From positions 6,961-56,235 of the forward strand of contig PAJQ01000021.1 of assembly GCA_002710215.1 (NCBI GenBank): a stretch of DNA of 49,275 bases, given 5' to 3'. Below are positions 25,676 to 34,962 of this stretch, one piece after another. Under the pieces are notes generated by a model that did no database searches, had not been told where the DNA came from, and saw only the letters and a list, made by a program, of their open reading frames with translations. The translations under genes and the position numbers were made by a program. Within the stretch, counting starts at the first letter, position 1; each line of letters begins with the position of its first letter. Origin of the DNA: Chloroflexota bacterium. GTDB lineage: Bacteria; Chloroflexota; Dehalococcoidia; Lucifugimonadales; UBA3495.

Positions 25676-26107
25676 ATGCACCTGGTGATCGACGGATACC
25701 GTGGAGATCTCGATAGGATGTGGGACGTTGAATTGGTACGGTCCTTTTTGACCGACTGTCCCGCAACCCTGGGCATGACCCGAATTACCGAGCCCGAAGT
25801 TTTGAAGTACGATGCTCCTAAGGGGCAGGATTCGGGTGTATCCGGATTCGTGATTATAGCGGAGAGCCACATTAGCATACACACATTCCCTAATCGCGAT
25901 TACGTAAACATCGATATATTTTCGTGCCAGCCATTCGATCACGACCAGGCTTTGTCGGAAGTGAAAAGTCTGTTTCAACTTCAGGACGCGAAAACATGGC
26001 TCCTAGACCGGGGGTTGGAGTGGCTGGACACCGAGCAGGGCCGAATCGAGGTGCGGGAGCAACGCACTGCTTTGGATGCCAATTCGCCGGATCGCCCCCG
26101 TGTCTGA
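25676..26107 (+). CDS. speD: S-adenosylmethionine decarboxylase proenzyme
   Basis: 143 residues from the ATG at 25676, chosen because GGAGGT sits four bases upstream; an upstream ATG at 25658 has none. The class 1B bacterial/archaeal AdoMetDC signature '[20 protein letters not shown]' is present. Self-cleavage before Ser64 in this motif makes the pyruvoyl cofactor. The enzyme provides decarboxylated AdoMet, the aminopropyl donor for spermidine. The C-terminal 25 residues past 'LEWLDTEQG' are not family sequence and overlap the next gene. The neighbouring agmatinase-family gene would supply putrescine; spermidine synthase (speE) is not in the window. Confidence 0.92.
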   Translation: MHLVIDGYRGDLDRMWDVELVRSFLTDCPATLGMTRITEPEVLKYDAPKGQDSGVSGFVIIAESHISIHTFPNRDYVNIDIFSCQPFDHDQALSEVKSLFQLQDAKTWLLDRGLEWLDTEQGRIEVREQRTALDANSPDRPRV

Positions 26108-26990
26108 AACGGAACACCTGCCCTGGATACCTCCAAACTTCTTGGCGCTTCCCGCGGAAAATAGCGGCCTTGATGACGCCAAGGCCGTGCTTATTCCGGT
26201 ACCGTACGACAGCACGACTTCACTGCGAGGCGGGGCGAGGAACGGACCGGGCGCCCTCATTGAAGCCTCATATGGCCTTGAAGACTACGACCTCGAACTT
26301 GATTTGGATGTCTCATTGGTCGGGATCCATACCACCCAGGCCCTCGAGGCCCATATGGGGGGGCCGGCCGAAATGGTTAAACGGGTGCGGGTGGCTGTCG
26401 GTAGCTACGCTCGCTCCGGAAGGCTGGTCGGCGTGTTGGGGGGCGAACACTCAGTATGTATCGGCTCCGTCCAAGCTAATCTAGAGGTTTATCCCGATAT
26501 TTCGGTGCTCTACATCGACGCCCATGCAGATCTGCGGAACGAGTACATGGGCACGCCTTGGGGCCATGCATCGGGGGCCAGGAGAATCCACGAGATGTGC
26601 CCGCTCGTACTAGTAGGGGTGCGCAGTCTTTGCCCGGAAGAGCGGGACTATATCAAATCAGCCTCCATACCCACGTTTTACTGGCCGCCAATTTGCGACG
26701 ACCGGGAGTTGATCAGCGGTATAGTTGAGCATCTTGGACCGGCGGTATACGTTAGCATTGATCTGGACGCTTTAGACCCGGCCTTGATGCCTGCGGTGGG
26801 GACACCGGAACCGGGGGGGCTGAGTTGGTACCAGTTGGTTTCGTTGTTGCGATGCGTTGCTGAGACAAGGCTCATAGTTGGGTTTGATATCACCGAATTA
26901 TGCCCGGCCGAGGGTCCGGCGGCCTGCTCCTATACGGCGGCCAAGCTGGTCTACAAATTGGTTGCATACGCCACCTCTCTTGGAAAATGA
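26076..26990 (+). CDS. speB: Agmatinase/arginase (ureohydrolase) family protein
   Basis: 304 residues. All manganese-site motifs are intact: 'GGEHS' at 122-126, 'DAHADLR' at 148-154 and 'SIDLDALDP' at 227-235. The form GGEHS, in place of arginase GGDHS, favours agmatinase, which converts agmatine to putrescine and urea. It overlaps speD; a GTG start at 26100 would cut the overlap from 32 to 8 bases and is equally credible, since neither start has a clear ribosome site. Linkage to AdoMet decarboxylase supports a polyamine role. Formiminoglutamase or guanidinobutyrase activity cannot be excluded from sequence. Confidence 0.88.
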   Translation: MPIRRIAPVSETEHLPWIPPNFLALPAENSGLDDAKAVLIPVPYDSTTSLRGGARNGPGALIEASYGLEDYDLELDLDVSLVGIHTTQALEAHMGGPAEMVKRVRVAVGSYARSGRLVGVLGGEHSVCIGSVQANLEVYPDISVLYIDAHADLRNEYMGTPWGHASGARRIHEMCPLVLVGVRSLCPEERDYIKSASIPTFYWPPICDDRELISGIVEHLGPAVYVSIDLDALDPALMPAVGTPEPGGLSWYQLVSLLRCVAETRLIVGFDITELCPAEGPAACSYTAAKLVYKLVAYATSLGK

Positions 26991-27130
26991 CGAAGATTGC
27001 CTACGGGCAAATCGTTGCTACCGGGCATATACGGAGGAGCCGGACCGGCCACGGCGCCGGCTCACGAATTGATCTTCGACTGGCCGCTCCGCTGAGATAG
27101 AGGATTCTGGAGACCGGTTTTACATAATCG

Positions 27131-28306
27131 ATGGGACGTTCCATCCGAGTGGGCAAAATCTTCGGTATTCCCATTGAGATCCACTTCAGTTGGGTCTTCA
27201 TCTTCCTGCTGGTCACCTTTCTCCTGGGAAATCAGTTCGCCGGTCATCGCACCTGGACAGTCTTAGGAAGTTGGACCTTGGCGTTGGCGATCGCGGTACT
27301 GTTCTTCGCATCGGTCCTGGCCCATGAGCTTTCCCACAGCTTGGTGGCAGTGCGTAAGGGCATCCCCGTACAGGGGATAACTCTGTTCTTCTTCGGGGGC
27401 GTTTCTCAACTGGCCCACGAGGCGCGCCGTCCCTACACTGAATTTCTTATTACGGTGGTGGGGCCGCTTAGCAGCATCTTACTGGCGGTAGGTTTCGGTG
27501 CGCTTGCGTGGCAATTTCGGGACACGGGTTCATCCCAAGACGTTGCGATTTGGAATCTGGCGTGGCTTTTAATGGATAGCAATTCGCCCCTGGAAGTCGC
27601 CTTCCGGCTTCTGATGAGCATAAACCTGATGCTGGGCGTCTTTAACATGCTACCGGGCTTTCCTCTGGACGGAGGGCGCGTGTTGCGGTCCGTCATCTGG
27701 GGCCTATCTGGGAGCTACTGGCGAGCCACACAAGTAGCGGTAAGATCAGGGCAAGCCATCGGTGGTTCGATCGCTTTGGGTGGCGGCTACCTCGCTCTTA
27801 ATTATTTTCAATATTACGGCATATCCGGGATCTGGATGATCTTGATCGGTGGCTTCCTCTTCTCCGCGGCCACAGCAACCTATCGGCAGGAACGGGCCAA
27901 AGAGCGTTTAAAAACCTACCGGGTTTCGGACGTAATGAACGAAGAGTGGTGGACACTGCCTGGGGAGATGTTGATGAATTCTCCCTTGGTTGCCCGGGGC
28001 TTGGCCGAACATGACAATCTGTTAGCTGTTTCATTGAACGGACATGTCGAAGGCATGATTACTCGGCGGTCGATGGACCGTATCCCCAGAAGAGCGTGGG
28101 GTTCTACTCTATTGTCTCAAGCTATGTTGCCCCTGCGGTCACTGCCCATACTGACCCCCGCGGATACTGCGTCAGAAGCGATGGACCAGATGGAGACCGG
28201 CAGGCTAAGTAGCCTGGCGGTGATGAGAGACGGTGAATTGTTGGGCTTCGTAAGCCGGGACGGAATCATAAGGCTCGCCAGGCGCCGGAACAGGAACCGT
28301 GATTAA
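27131..28306 (+). CDS. Site-2 protease family membrane metalloprotease with CBS-like domain
   Basis: 391 residues. The N-terminal region has several membrane segments with the zinc motif 'LAHELSHSLVA' (HELSH at about 65-69) and the second active-site motif 'MLPGFPLDGGRVLRS' near 173, as in SpoIVFB/Rip-type M50B proteases that cleave substrates within the membrane. The C-terminal 120 residues fit a weakly conserved pair of CBS repeats ('RVSDVMNEEWWTLPGEM' and 'LRSLPILTPADTASEAMDQM'), which often bind adenine nucleotides. No substrate such as an anti-sigma factor is adjacent. No close ribosome site is visible (GGAG is over 20 bases upstream). It stands alone between speB and the cysteine desulfurase. 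Confidence 0.88.
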   Translation: MGRSIRVGKIFGIPIEIHFSWVFIFLLVTFLLGNQFAGHRTWTVLGSWTLALAIAVLFFASVLAHELSHSLVAVRKGIPVQGITLFFFGGVSQLAHEARRPYTEFLITVVGPLSSILLAVGFGALAWQFRDTGSSQDVAIWNLAWLLMDSNSPLEVAFRLLMSINLMLGVFNMLPGFPLDGGRVLRSVIWGLSGSYWRATQVAVRSGQAIGGSIALGGGYLALNYFQYYGISGIWMILIGGFLFSAATATYRQERAKERLKTYRVSDVMNEEWWTLPGEMLMNSPLVARGLAEHDNLLAVSLNGHVEGMITRRSMDRIPRRAWGSTLLSQAMLPLRSLPILTPADTASEAMDQMETGRLSSLAVMRDGELLGFVSRDGIIRLARRRNRNRD

Positions 28307-28327
28307 CAGTCTCGGTTCAGCGGCCTG

Positions 28328-28336
28328 TGCTACAAT
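28328..28336 (+). promoter_or_regulatory. Extended -10 promoter of the cysteine desulfurase gene
   Basis: TGCTACAAT fits an extended -10 and lies 69 bases before the ATG at 28406. No clear -35 element at the normal spacing. Confidence 0.45.
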
Positions 28337-28405
28337 AGATTCCGCCGCCCGGTAGTCAGGATTGCCGCCGGGAACGGGCCGCTGAAAGAGTAACAGAGGA
28401 CACAG

Positions 28406-29599
28406 ATGCCGCCTCAGGAAATCGTTTATTTGGACCATGCGGGAACCACCCCGACCGACCCCCGGGTGCTGGAAGCCATGCTCCCCTATTTCACCGGATT
28501 GTACGGGAATCCATCCAGCATGCACACGGTTGGTCAGGAAGCCCGTTACGCGCTGGACGGCGCCCGGGAGAGGGTGGCGAAGGTGCTGCATTGCCGCGCC
28601 GGAGAAATAGTGTTCACCGGCAGCGGTACTGAATCCGACAACGCCGCCATCAGCGGAGTAGCCACGGCGTTGGAGGAGACCGGCAATCACATCATTACCT
28701 CCACGGTGGAGCACCACGCCGTATTGCACACTTGCCAGTACCTGGAGAACATTGGATTTGACGTGACCTATCTGCCGGTGGATCCATTCGGAATGGTCCA
28801 TCCGGAGCAGGTCTACGACGCCATCACCGACCGGACCACGATGGTGACGGTGATGTACGCCAACAACGAGATTGGGACCATCAATCCCATCTCCGAGATC
28901 TCCAAGGCTGTTGCACGCCGAGCCTCGGAATTGGAGCGAACGATCGTCATGCATACCGATGGAGTGCAGGCGGCCGGGTTTTTAGATTTGAACCTGCGAA
29001 ATTTGGGCGTCGATATGATGAGCCTGTCCGGCCATAAATTCTACGGTCCCAAGGGCACCGGGGCATTGTACATCCGGCGGGGCACCCCGCTGCTGCCATT
29101 GATCCAGGGCGGAGGGCAAGAGCGGGAGCGGCGGTCCGGAACCGAGAACATTCCCGGCATCATCGGGTTTTCGGCGGCGCTGGAAGCGGCCGACGCTCAA
29201 CGGGATGAGGTCAGCGTCCACTGCACCGCGCTTCGGGACCGTATCATCCGACACATCGCCGAGAATATACCGGATTGTCACTTAAACGGCCATGAAACCC
29301 AAAGATTGCCGAATAACGTGAACTTCTCCTTTCAAGGAATAGAAGGCGAGGCGATCCTCCTGGGATTGGACGTGGCGGGCATTGCCGCTTCCAGTGGCAG
29401 CGCCTGCAGTTCCGGTTCCCTGGAGCCGTCCCACGTGCTCCTGGCTCTGGCCCAATCCGCTGAACTGGCTAGGGGTAGTTTGCGGGTGACTCTGGGCCGG
29501 GAGAACACGGTCGAGGAAGTGGACTATTTTCTCGGCGTGTTAGACCGTTTGGTTCCCCAACTTAGGAAGTTGCCTACTCTTGCGACAAGTGGTTCTTAA
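28406..29599 (+). CDS. Cysteine desulfurase (NifS/IscS family)
   Basis: 397 residues, fold-type-I PLP enzyme. '[18 protein letters not shown]' at the start, the PLP lysine in '[20 protein letters not shown]' (about 207), and the catalytic-cysteine loop '[17 protein letters not shown]' (Cys near 334) identify it. It moves sulphur from cysteine to an acceptor for Fe-S clusters or tRNA thiolation. In a genome that also makes selenocysteine, such an enzyme may also deliver selenium to SelD; that is inference. No IscU, MnmA or other partner lies next to it. AGAGG seven bases before the ATG supports the start. Confidence 0.92.
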   Translation: MPPQEIVYLDHAGTTPTDPRVLEAMLPYFTGLYGNPSSMHTVGQEARYALDGARERVAKVLHCRAGEIVFTGSGTESDNAAISGVATALEETGNHIITSTVEHHAVLHTCQYLENIGFDVTYLPVDPFGMVHPEQVYDAITDRTTMVTVMYANNEIGTINPISEISKAVARRASELERTIVMHTDGVQAAGFLDLNLRNLGVDMMSLSGHKFYGPKGTGALYIRRGTPLLPLIQGGGQERERRSGTENIPGIIGFSAALEAADAQRDEVSVHCTALRDRIIRHIAENIPDCHLNGHETQRLPNNVNFSFQGIEGEAILLGLDVAGIAASSGSACSSGSLEPSHVLLALAQSAELARGSLRVTLGRENTVEEVDYFLGVLDRLVPQLRKLPTLATSGS

Positions 29600-29606
29600 A
29601 TTCGAT

Positions 29607-30212
29607 ATGAAACAGATCTTGCATATTTCCTTGGTGGGAAAGCGGCAAACTCTATTATTGGCTCTGGTTTCTTTGGCGATCTTGGCGCTGTCAGGATGTT
29701 CGGAGGCTTCCCCAGCGTTCGGCCAATTTTTCTCTGGCAGGACCTTGGTTATCAGCGTAGTTGGCATCGACCGGATGTCTGAATTGCGCTATACGGCTGC
29801 GATCGAAGAAGATGCTCCGACCTACGTCCGAGTGGCGCCATCGCAAGAAGGATTGGAGTTGGTAGTCGTCCACTTGAAGGTGCAGAATCATACTGCTACC
29901 AGCGCCCTTTTGGATGTTGACCGGCAGGCGGCCGAATTGAGAGACATCCTTTCCAACAAATATTTTCCCGTCGACGTGGGTGTGTTGGGACAGCAAGTTG
30001 ATTCGCCACCCATCAGAGGGAGCCGGTCGGAGCAAGTGCTGGAATTGGAACCCGACGGCACATTCGCCGCGACCAAGGGCTTCATCAAGGGACCGGTGGA
30101 ACTCCAGAGAGGAATGGGATTGGATGGTTGGATGGTCTTTGAGGCCCCACCGGATACCAAATTCCGTGAGTTCAAGTGGCGGGCCGGCGACAACTTGACC
30201 ATAACTTTCTAG
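29607..30212 (+). CDS. Lipoprotein, DUF4352-like
   Basis: 201 residues from the ATG at 29607; a TTG at 29580, overlapping the desulfurase gene, is possible because AGGAAG precedes it. The signal peptide ends in a LSGC lipobox (Cys31). The rest is predicted beta-rich, with 'LELVVVHLKVQNHTATSALLDVD' and a final 'GWMVFEAPPDTKFREFKWRAGD', the pattern of DUF4352/telokin-like extracellular beta-sandwich domains. It follows the desulfurase by seven bases and may be transcribed with it. No functional link is apparent. Confidence 0.72.
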   Translation: MKQILHISLVGKRQTLLLALVSLAILALSGCSEASPAFGQFFSGRTLVISVVGIDRMSELRYTAAIEEDAPTYVRVAPSQEGLELVVVHLKVQNHTATSALLDVDRQAAELRDILSNKYFPVDVGVLGQQVDSPPIRGSRSEQVLELEPDGTFAATKGFIKGPVELQRGMGLDGWMVFEAPPDTKFREFKWRAGDNLTITF

Positions 30213-30430
30213 CCGGATTATTCCTCGGGTATCCTGTAACCAGTTCGCCCTTCAGGACCGCCGCAAGAAATTCTAGTTTCGTTCCCTAAATCTGTTACCA
30301 ACGGCCCCAGCCGTTTAGCGTCCTCTACCCCAGCGCAATACGTGTAACTACCCTTGGACCGGGTTTGCCATGATATGGGATCAGTGAAATTTACCCGATT
30401 CTCTTGAGCCGTCTGTGGTGGGATGATGTT

Positions 30431-31048
30431 ATGACCTTACCTTTACGAGGTGGCGGGCGGGAGGCCGGAGGCCAACCGCCGGTCCCGAGAAGGTTTTTCC
30501 ACATCGCTGCCGGGTCAACTATTCCGATTGCGGGAATCTTCTTGCCCGAAAGCGTCATGGTGGCCGGATTGGGGATCGTGTCCGCCGGGGGCTTGGGAAT
30601 GGAAATCGCCCGGTTTAAGGTTGAGTGGCTTAACCAATGCCTGGTCCGGTGGCTTGCGCCTCTATTAAAGGCCGATGAGGATCGCCGGATCACCGGGGCG
30701 ACCTACATGGTAATTGCCGGGTTGATAGCCTTTTTGCTGTTCGACACGGTGGTAGCTGTTTCGGCGATGCTGTTTCTGGCGTTGGGAGATCCGGCCGCGG
30801 CATTGGTGGGCAGGCGAATGCCCGGCCCCAGGCTGTTTGGCAAATCGCCCGTTGGAACAATCGCCTTCTTGGTGGTCTCGCTACTGATCGTCGCAGTGCT
30901 GGTGGGCAGCGGGCGCTTTCCTTACCACTGGGCATTGTTGGTGGGAGGGGCGGTGGCCGCCTTGGTAGAGCTGGCGCCGGTGCCTCCGGACGACAACCTG
31001 ACTATACCTCTCGCTGCCGGGGGAGCGATGCATCTGCTTGGAGCCTAG
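30431..31048 (+). CDS. Dolichol/phytol kinase-like integral membrane protein
   Basis: 205 residues with at least five hydrophobic segments. The motifs 'ALGDPAAALVGRRMPGPRLFGKS' and 'APVPPDDNLTIPLAAG' match the SEC59/phytol kinase/CTP-transferase group, in which the Asp-rich segments bind CTP or other nucleotides and polyprenol is phosphorylated. The substrate is not readable. The ATG at 30431 follows a GGTGGG about ten bases upstream; a TTG at 30404 would add nine residues. It converges with the M20 gene and overlaps its end by four bases. The 190-218 bases upstream hold no gene. Confidence 0.75.
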   Translation: MTLPLRGGGREAGGQPPVPRRFFHIAAGSTIPIAGIFLPESVMVAGLGIVSAGGLGMEIARFKVEWLNQCLVRWLAPLLKADEDRRITGATYMVIAGLIAFLLFDTVVAVSAMLFLALGDPAAALVGRRMPGPRLFGKSPVGTIAFLVVSLLIVAVLVGSGRFPYHWALLVGGAVAALVELAPVPPDDNLTIPLAAGGAMHLLGA

Positions 31049-32391
31049 TCTCCGCCGGAGAACTCCACTATCTCGGCTTGTTCCCTCTGGAATTTAACGT
31101 AGGCGTCTTTATTCATCGCCGGGCGGTGGCGGTTTAGGACTTCTTTGCCCGTGGCGCCACCGTCCGCCAGCAGGTCGATGACCGTCATCGCCATGATTTT
31201 CGCCGGATTGACCACCGCGGTTTGATAGTCGGTTATGACATAGTCTTTGCTGTGACCGGCCCCAACCGCTCCGCTGGTGTAAGGATGGCAGGCTGGGATG
31301 ACGTGGCTGAGGTCGCCCATGTCAGTGGAACCGCCCCGGTTGCGGCGGGGGGACATAACCAGGATGGAAGACTCCCCCAACAAGGCCGTGGCGTTCTTCC
31401 GGAACAACTCTTGAAGAGTGTTGTCGTGGCGCATGGGAAGATAACCAGGGATGTTGGTGATCTTAACCGAGGCCCCAACGGCCATGGCGCCTGCTTTGAA
31501 GCAGCGGTCAACTATCGCTGAGTTGCGCACAACTGCGTCGGGGGTACCAGAGCGGACACGCCACTCCAGCTTCACCTCAGCGGGTACGGCGCTGACCGCC
31601 TCTCCCCCTTTGGTCATTATTCCGTGGATGCGTACCGTGTCTTCTTCTTGGTAGAGTTCCCGGTTCGCGTTGATGGCTTGCAGGGCGAAGGTCGCGGCGT
31701 TCAAAGCGTTGACGCCACGGTGGGGCGCGCTGCCCGCGTGGGCGCCCCGGCCTAGGAACTGAACGTACTTCACTACGTGGCCGTTGCTGGTTCCGCCCAT
31801 GGCGAATTTACGCTCGCCCATGTCGCTGGCGGTGTGGCACATCACGGCCATGTCCACGTCGTCGAATTCGCCCAGCCGAATCAACTCCTGCTTGCCTCCT
31901 AGGAACTCCAGCTTGCCTTCGGTCCGCATCTGCAGCCTTCGCTCAACTTCGATGAACTCCTCGGCGGGCACGGCGAAGGGGACAACTTCCCCGTTCAACT
32001 GCTCACGGACTTGGGGAGTTAACAAACCCATGGTGGTGCCCAGCATCATCCCGATCTGGCAATGGTGGCCGCAGGCATGGGCGGCGCTAGTTTCCGAGTC
32101 GGCGTGGGGATGCTCGCCAACCAGCAGGGAATCCAACTCTCCAATAATCGCTACCTTAGGGCCGGGTCCGGCTCCTCCGGCAAACCGTCCTTTGACCCCG
32201 GTAATGGCCAGTCCCTGTTCGTGCTCTATACCAAGTTCGGTGAACTTCTTTGCAACTACGCGCGACGTACGGACCTCCGAGAATCCCGGCTCAGGGTGGG
32301 CCAGGATATCCTGGGCGATGCCGATGATCTCTCCGGCTTTTTCATCGATGGCGGCGCAGGCCAATTCTTTCAGTCGATCAGTGCTTAACAT
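31045..32391 (-). CDS. M20 family metallopeptidase/amidohydrolase (copy 2 of a tandem pair)
   Basis: 448 residues. The M20D-type metal motifs are present: 'AAHACGHHCQIGM' (residues about 110-122), 'VPAEEFIEVE' with the catalytic/metal Glu pair, and 'GRGAHAGSAPHRGVNALNA' of the dimerisation lid domain. These zinc enzymes remove an acyl or amino acid group from amides; relatives include AbgB, N-acyl amino acid hydrolases and IAA-amino-acid hydrolases. It starts four bases after the stop of a clearly related M20 gene (32396-33727), so the pair arose by tandem duplication and is co-transcribed. Substrates unknown; the two copies may differ in specificity. Confidence 0.88.
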   Translation of the reverse strand: MLSTDRLKELACAAIDEKAGEIIGIAQDILAHPEPGFSEVRTSRVVAKKFTELGIEHEQGLAITGVKGRFAGGAGPGPKVAIIGELDSLLVGEHPHADSETSAAHACGHHCQIGMMLGTTMGLLTPQVREQLNGEVVPFAVPAEEFIEVERRLQMRTEGKLEFLGGKQELIRLGEFDDVDMAVMCHTASDMGERKFAMGGTSNGHVVKYVQFLGRGAHAGSAPHRGVNALNAATFALQAINANRELYQEEDTVRIHGIMTKGGEAVSAVPAEVKLEWRVRSGTPDAVVRNSAIVDRCFKAGAMAVGASVKITNIPGYLPMRHDNTLQELFRKNATALLGESSILVMSPRRNRGGSTDMGDLSHVIPACHPYTSGAVGAGHSKDYVITDYQTAVVNPAKIMAMTVIDLLADGGATGKEVLNRHRPAMNKDAYVKFQREQAEIVEFSGGD

Positions 32392-32395
32392 AATG

Positions 32396-33727
32396 CTAAT
32401 TGCTCTCGAAAGTTTCTTCCGACGCCAGTTGGCGCATAAATTTCAAGTATTCGTCCTTGGTCATTTCGGGCCGGTGACCGGCGATGATATTTCCCGCGTT
32501 TGCGGCCCCGTCGCCCAGCAGGTCTACTGCAGTCGCCGTGAGCGCTTTGGCTGCGGTGATTACCGCCAGCTTGTAATCCTCTATCACGTAGTCCGCGCCG
32601 TGGCCCAGACCGGATGCCCCTCCGACGTATGGATGGATCACGGGCATCAGTTGGCTAACGTCTCCCATGTCGGTTGAGCCTGTTCGGTGAGCCACGTGGC
32701 CAACGTTCTCTTTTCCGACTAGATCAACGGAGTTGGCTTCAAAGATGTCGGCCATGGCCTGGTTCTGGTTCAGAGGCATGTAGCCCGGTATGGTTTGGAT
32801 CTTCACGTTTGCGCCCACTGCCATCGCACCGGCCTTAAGCGCCCGGTCTACCTTCATGTTGGCGTCCATTATCGCTTCGTTGGTGCGGCCTCGAACAAAG
32901 GTCTCCATGCGAACGTCGGCGGGCACTGCGCTAACCGCTTCGCCACCCTTGGTTATGATGGGGTGCACCCGCACCGTATCGGCGTCTTGGAAGGTCTCCC
33001 GGTTGAAGTGAATGGCGGTTAATGCCAGCGTCGCCGCGTTCAGCGCGTTGATTCCCAGGTGAGGGGTGCCCCCGGCGTGGGCGCCACGGCCGATGAACTG
33101 GATCTTCTTCGCCACGGTGCCGTTATTGGTCCCGCTGAGACATAACTGCTTCTCCGCCGGGGTACTGGTGGTGTGCAGCATCATCGCCAGGTTTACGTCG
33201 TCGAATTCGCCCAGCTTGATCAGTTCCGGCTTGCCGCCGAGGAACTCGATCTTGCCCTCCCGGCGCAGGGAGTCCCGGTACTCGATCTCGATGTACTCTT
33301 CGGCAGGCACTGCCATAAACACCAGCCGGCCGCTAAGTTCCGGCAAAACGCCCGACTGCATCAGGCCCAGCGCCGCGCCGTAAAGCATGCCGATCTGGCA
33401 ATGATGGCCGCAGGCGTGGGCGGCCCCGGTGGCGGCGTCCGCGTGGGGATGCTCACTGACGATCAATGAGTCCAACTCGCCTAGGATTGCCAGGGTCGGA
33501 CCGGCGGCGCCGCCGGTCAATTCACCCCGGACCCCGGTCATGGCCATGCCGGCCCGGAAGGGTATGCTCAACTCGGCAAACTTGCTAGATACGAGATGGG
33601 AAGTCTTGGTTTCCCGGAACCCCGGTTCCGGGTTTTTTAGGATGGCCTGGGCCAGGCCCACAATTTCATCGGCCCGGTCGTCGATCGCCTGAAAGGCCAA
33701 CCGCTTCAGATCTTCTTTAGATGGCAT
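32396..33727 (-). CDS. M20 family metallopeptidase/amidohydrolase (copy 1 of a tandem pair)
   Basis: 443 residues from the ATG at 33727, which has AAGGAG six bases upstream; an ATG 36 codons earlier would run into the divergent glycerate kinase promoter and has no family sequence. Key motifs parallel those of its downstream paralogue: 'AAHACGHHCQIGM', 'VPAEEYIEIE' and 'GRGAHAGGTPHLGINALNA'. It is the first gene of the two-gene unit. The divergent arrangement with glycerate kinase shares a 78-base control region, but a metabolic link is not evident. Confidence 0.9.
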   Translation of the reverse strand: MPSKEDLKRLAFQAIDDRADEIVGLAQAILKNPEPGFRETKTSHLVSSKFAELSIPFRAGMAMTGVRGELTGGAAGPTLAILGELDSLIVSEHPHADAATGAAHACGHHCQIGMLYGAALGLMQSGVLPELSGRLVFMAVPAEEYIEIEYRDSLRREGKIEFLGGKPELIKLGEFDDVNLAMMLHTTSTPAEKQLCLSGTNNGTVAKKIQFIGRGAHAGGTPHLGINALNAATLALTAIHFNRETFQDADTVRVHPIITKGGEAVSAVPADVRMETFVRGRTNEAIMDANMKVDRALKAGAMAVGANVKIQTIPGYMPLNQNQAMADIFEANSVDLVGKENVGHVAHRTGSTDMGDVSQLMPVIHPYVGGASGLGHGADYVIEDYKLAVITAAKALTATAVDLLGDGAANAGNIIAGHRPEMTKDEYLKFMRQLASEETFESN

Positions 33728-33790
33728 CCGAACTCCTTCCCCAATTGCTGCCAGGATTTTAGCAGAGGGCGGTAAGAATGGGTATACCTG

Positions 33791-33796
33791 TATAAT
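33791..33796 (+). promoter_or_regulatory. Consensus -10 immediately before the glycerate kinase gene
   Basis: TATAAT ends nine bases before the ATG at 33806, and there is no ribosome binding site. The mRNA should be leaderless or have a leader of about three bases. Confidence 0.5.
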
Positions 33797-33805
33797 GGGC
33801 GCGCC

Positions 33806-34957
33806 ATGACCCTGAAAATAGTGATCGCGCCACAAAGTTTTAAGGGGAATATCTCTGCTTTAGAGGCGGCCCGGGCGATTGAACGGGGCGTGCTGACTGC
33901 GGAGCCCGATGCGCAAACCGTATTGGCCCCGGTGGCCGATGGCGGCGACGGTACCCTGGACGCCTTGGTAGAGGGGACCGGCGGGCAGTATATCCGCAGC
34001 ATCGTAACCGGGCCGTTAGGCCAGCCCGTGGAAGCTATTTGGGGTGTGATGGGGGATGGCCGGACTGCGGTGGTTGAGATGGCCCAAGCATCCGGCTTGG
34101 CCATGGTGCCGCCCCGCCGCCGCAACCCTCGCGTTACCACCACCAGGGGGACCGGGGAGATCATCAAAGAGGCGCTGGACAAGGGTTTCGATCACATAAT
34201 CGTTGGTTTAGGCGGGAGCGCCACCAACGACGGTGGCGCCGCCATGGCGGCGGCCTTGGGCGCCCGGTTTCTGGACAGCAAGGGCCGGTCCCTTCCCGAC
34301 GGCGGGGCCGCTCTGGCTCGCTTGGACCGCATCGACGTTTCCAGGCTGGATCCCAGGTTGGCTGATACCACTTTCGTCGCGGCTACGGATGTGACTAATC
34401 CCTTGTGCGGTCCCACGGGTGCGTCGGCGATCTACGGTCCGCAGAAAGGAGCATCGGCAGAGGTGGTGGCCGAACTGGATGCCGCGCTGCTGAATTTCGG
34501 CAATCTGATTCTACGGGACGTCGCGAAAGATGTATCCAGCCACCCTGGAGCAGGAGCGGCTGGAGGGATGGGCGCAGGGTTGATGGCGTTTGCCGGCGCC
34601 CAGATCCAGCCGGGCATCGACATGGTCTGCGATGTGCTGGGCTTTGATACTCACTTGGACGGCGCTAGTCTGGTGATTACCGGAGAGGGCGGGGCTGACC
34701 GGTCGACTATTTTCAACAAAGCCCCGGTGGGGGTGGCCAGGCGGGCGTTGGCCAAGGGGGTTCCCACTATATTGCTGGCCGGGACCCTGGGGCAAGGCCA
34801 TGAGGAACTTTACAATCACGGCATCGCCGGCATAGTTTGCATCGCCGACCGGCCCATGAACTTCGACCAGAGCCTGCGCCGTACCGGTGAACTATTGGAA
34901 GCGGCTGCCCACCGGGCGATGCGGCTGATTGGGGTTGGTAGGGGGATGGGGGGCTGA
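33806..34957 (+). CDS. glxK: Glycerate kinase (GckA/GlxK type I family)
   Basis: 383 residues, the usual length for this family. 'IAPQSFKGNISALEAARAIERGV' at the N-terminus, 'PVADGGDGTLDALVEG', 'IIVGLGGSATNDGGAAMAAALGARF' and 'ITGEGGADRSTIFNKAPVGVARRA' are the signature segments. The enzyme phosphorylates D-glycerate with ATP, usually to 2-phosphoglycerate, feeding glycolysis from glyoxylate or glycerate. It is monocistronic here, with a -10 hexamer nine bases before the ATG and no Shine-Dalgarno, and it ends five bases before the convergent RelE pseudogene. Confidence 0.93.
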   Translation: MTLKIVIAPQSFKGNISALEAARAIERGVLTAEPDAQTVLAPVADGGDGTLDALVEGTGGQYIRSIVTGPLGQPVEAIWGVMGDGRTAVVEMAQASGLAMVPPRRRNPRVTTTRGTGEIIKEALDKGFDHIIVGLGGSATNDGGAAMAAALGARFLDSKGRSLPDGGAALARLDRIDVSRLDPRLADTTFVAATDVTNPLCGPTGASAIYGPQKGASAEVVAELDAALLNFGNLILRDVAKDVSSHPGAGAAGGMGAGLMAFAGAQIQPGIDMVCDVLGFDTHLDGASLVITGEGGADRSTIFNKAPVGVARRALAKGVPTILLAGTLGQGHEELYNHGIAGIVCIADRPMNFDQSLRRTGELLEAAAHRAMRLIGVGRGMGG

Positions 34958-34962
34958 AGTTA

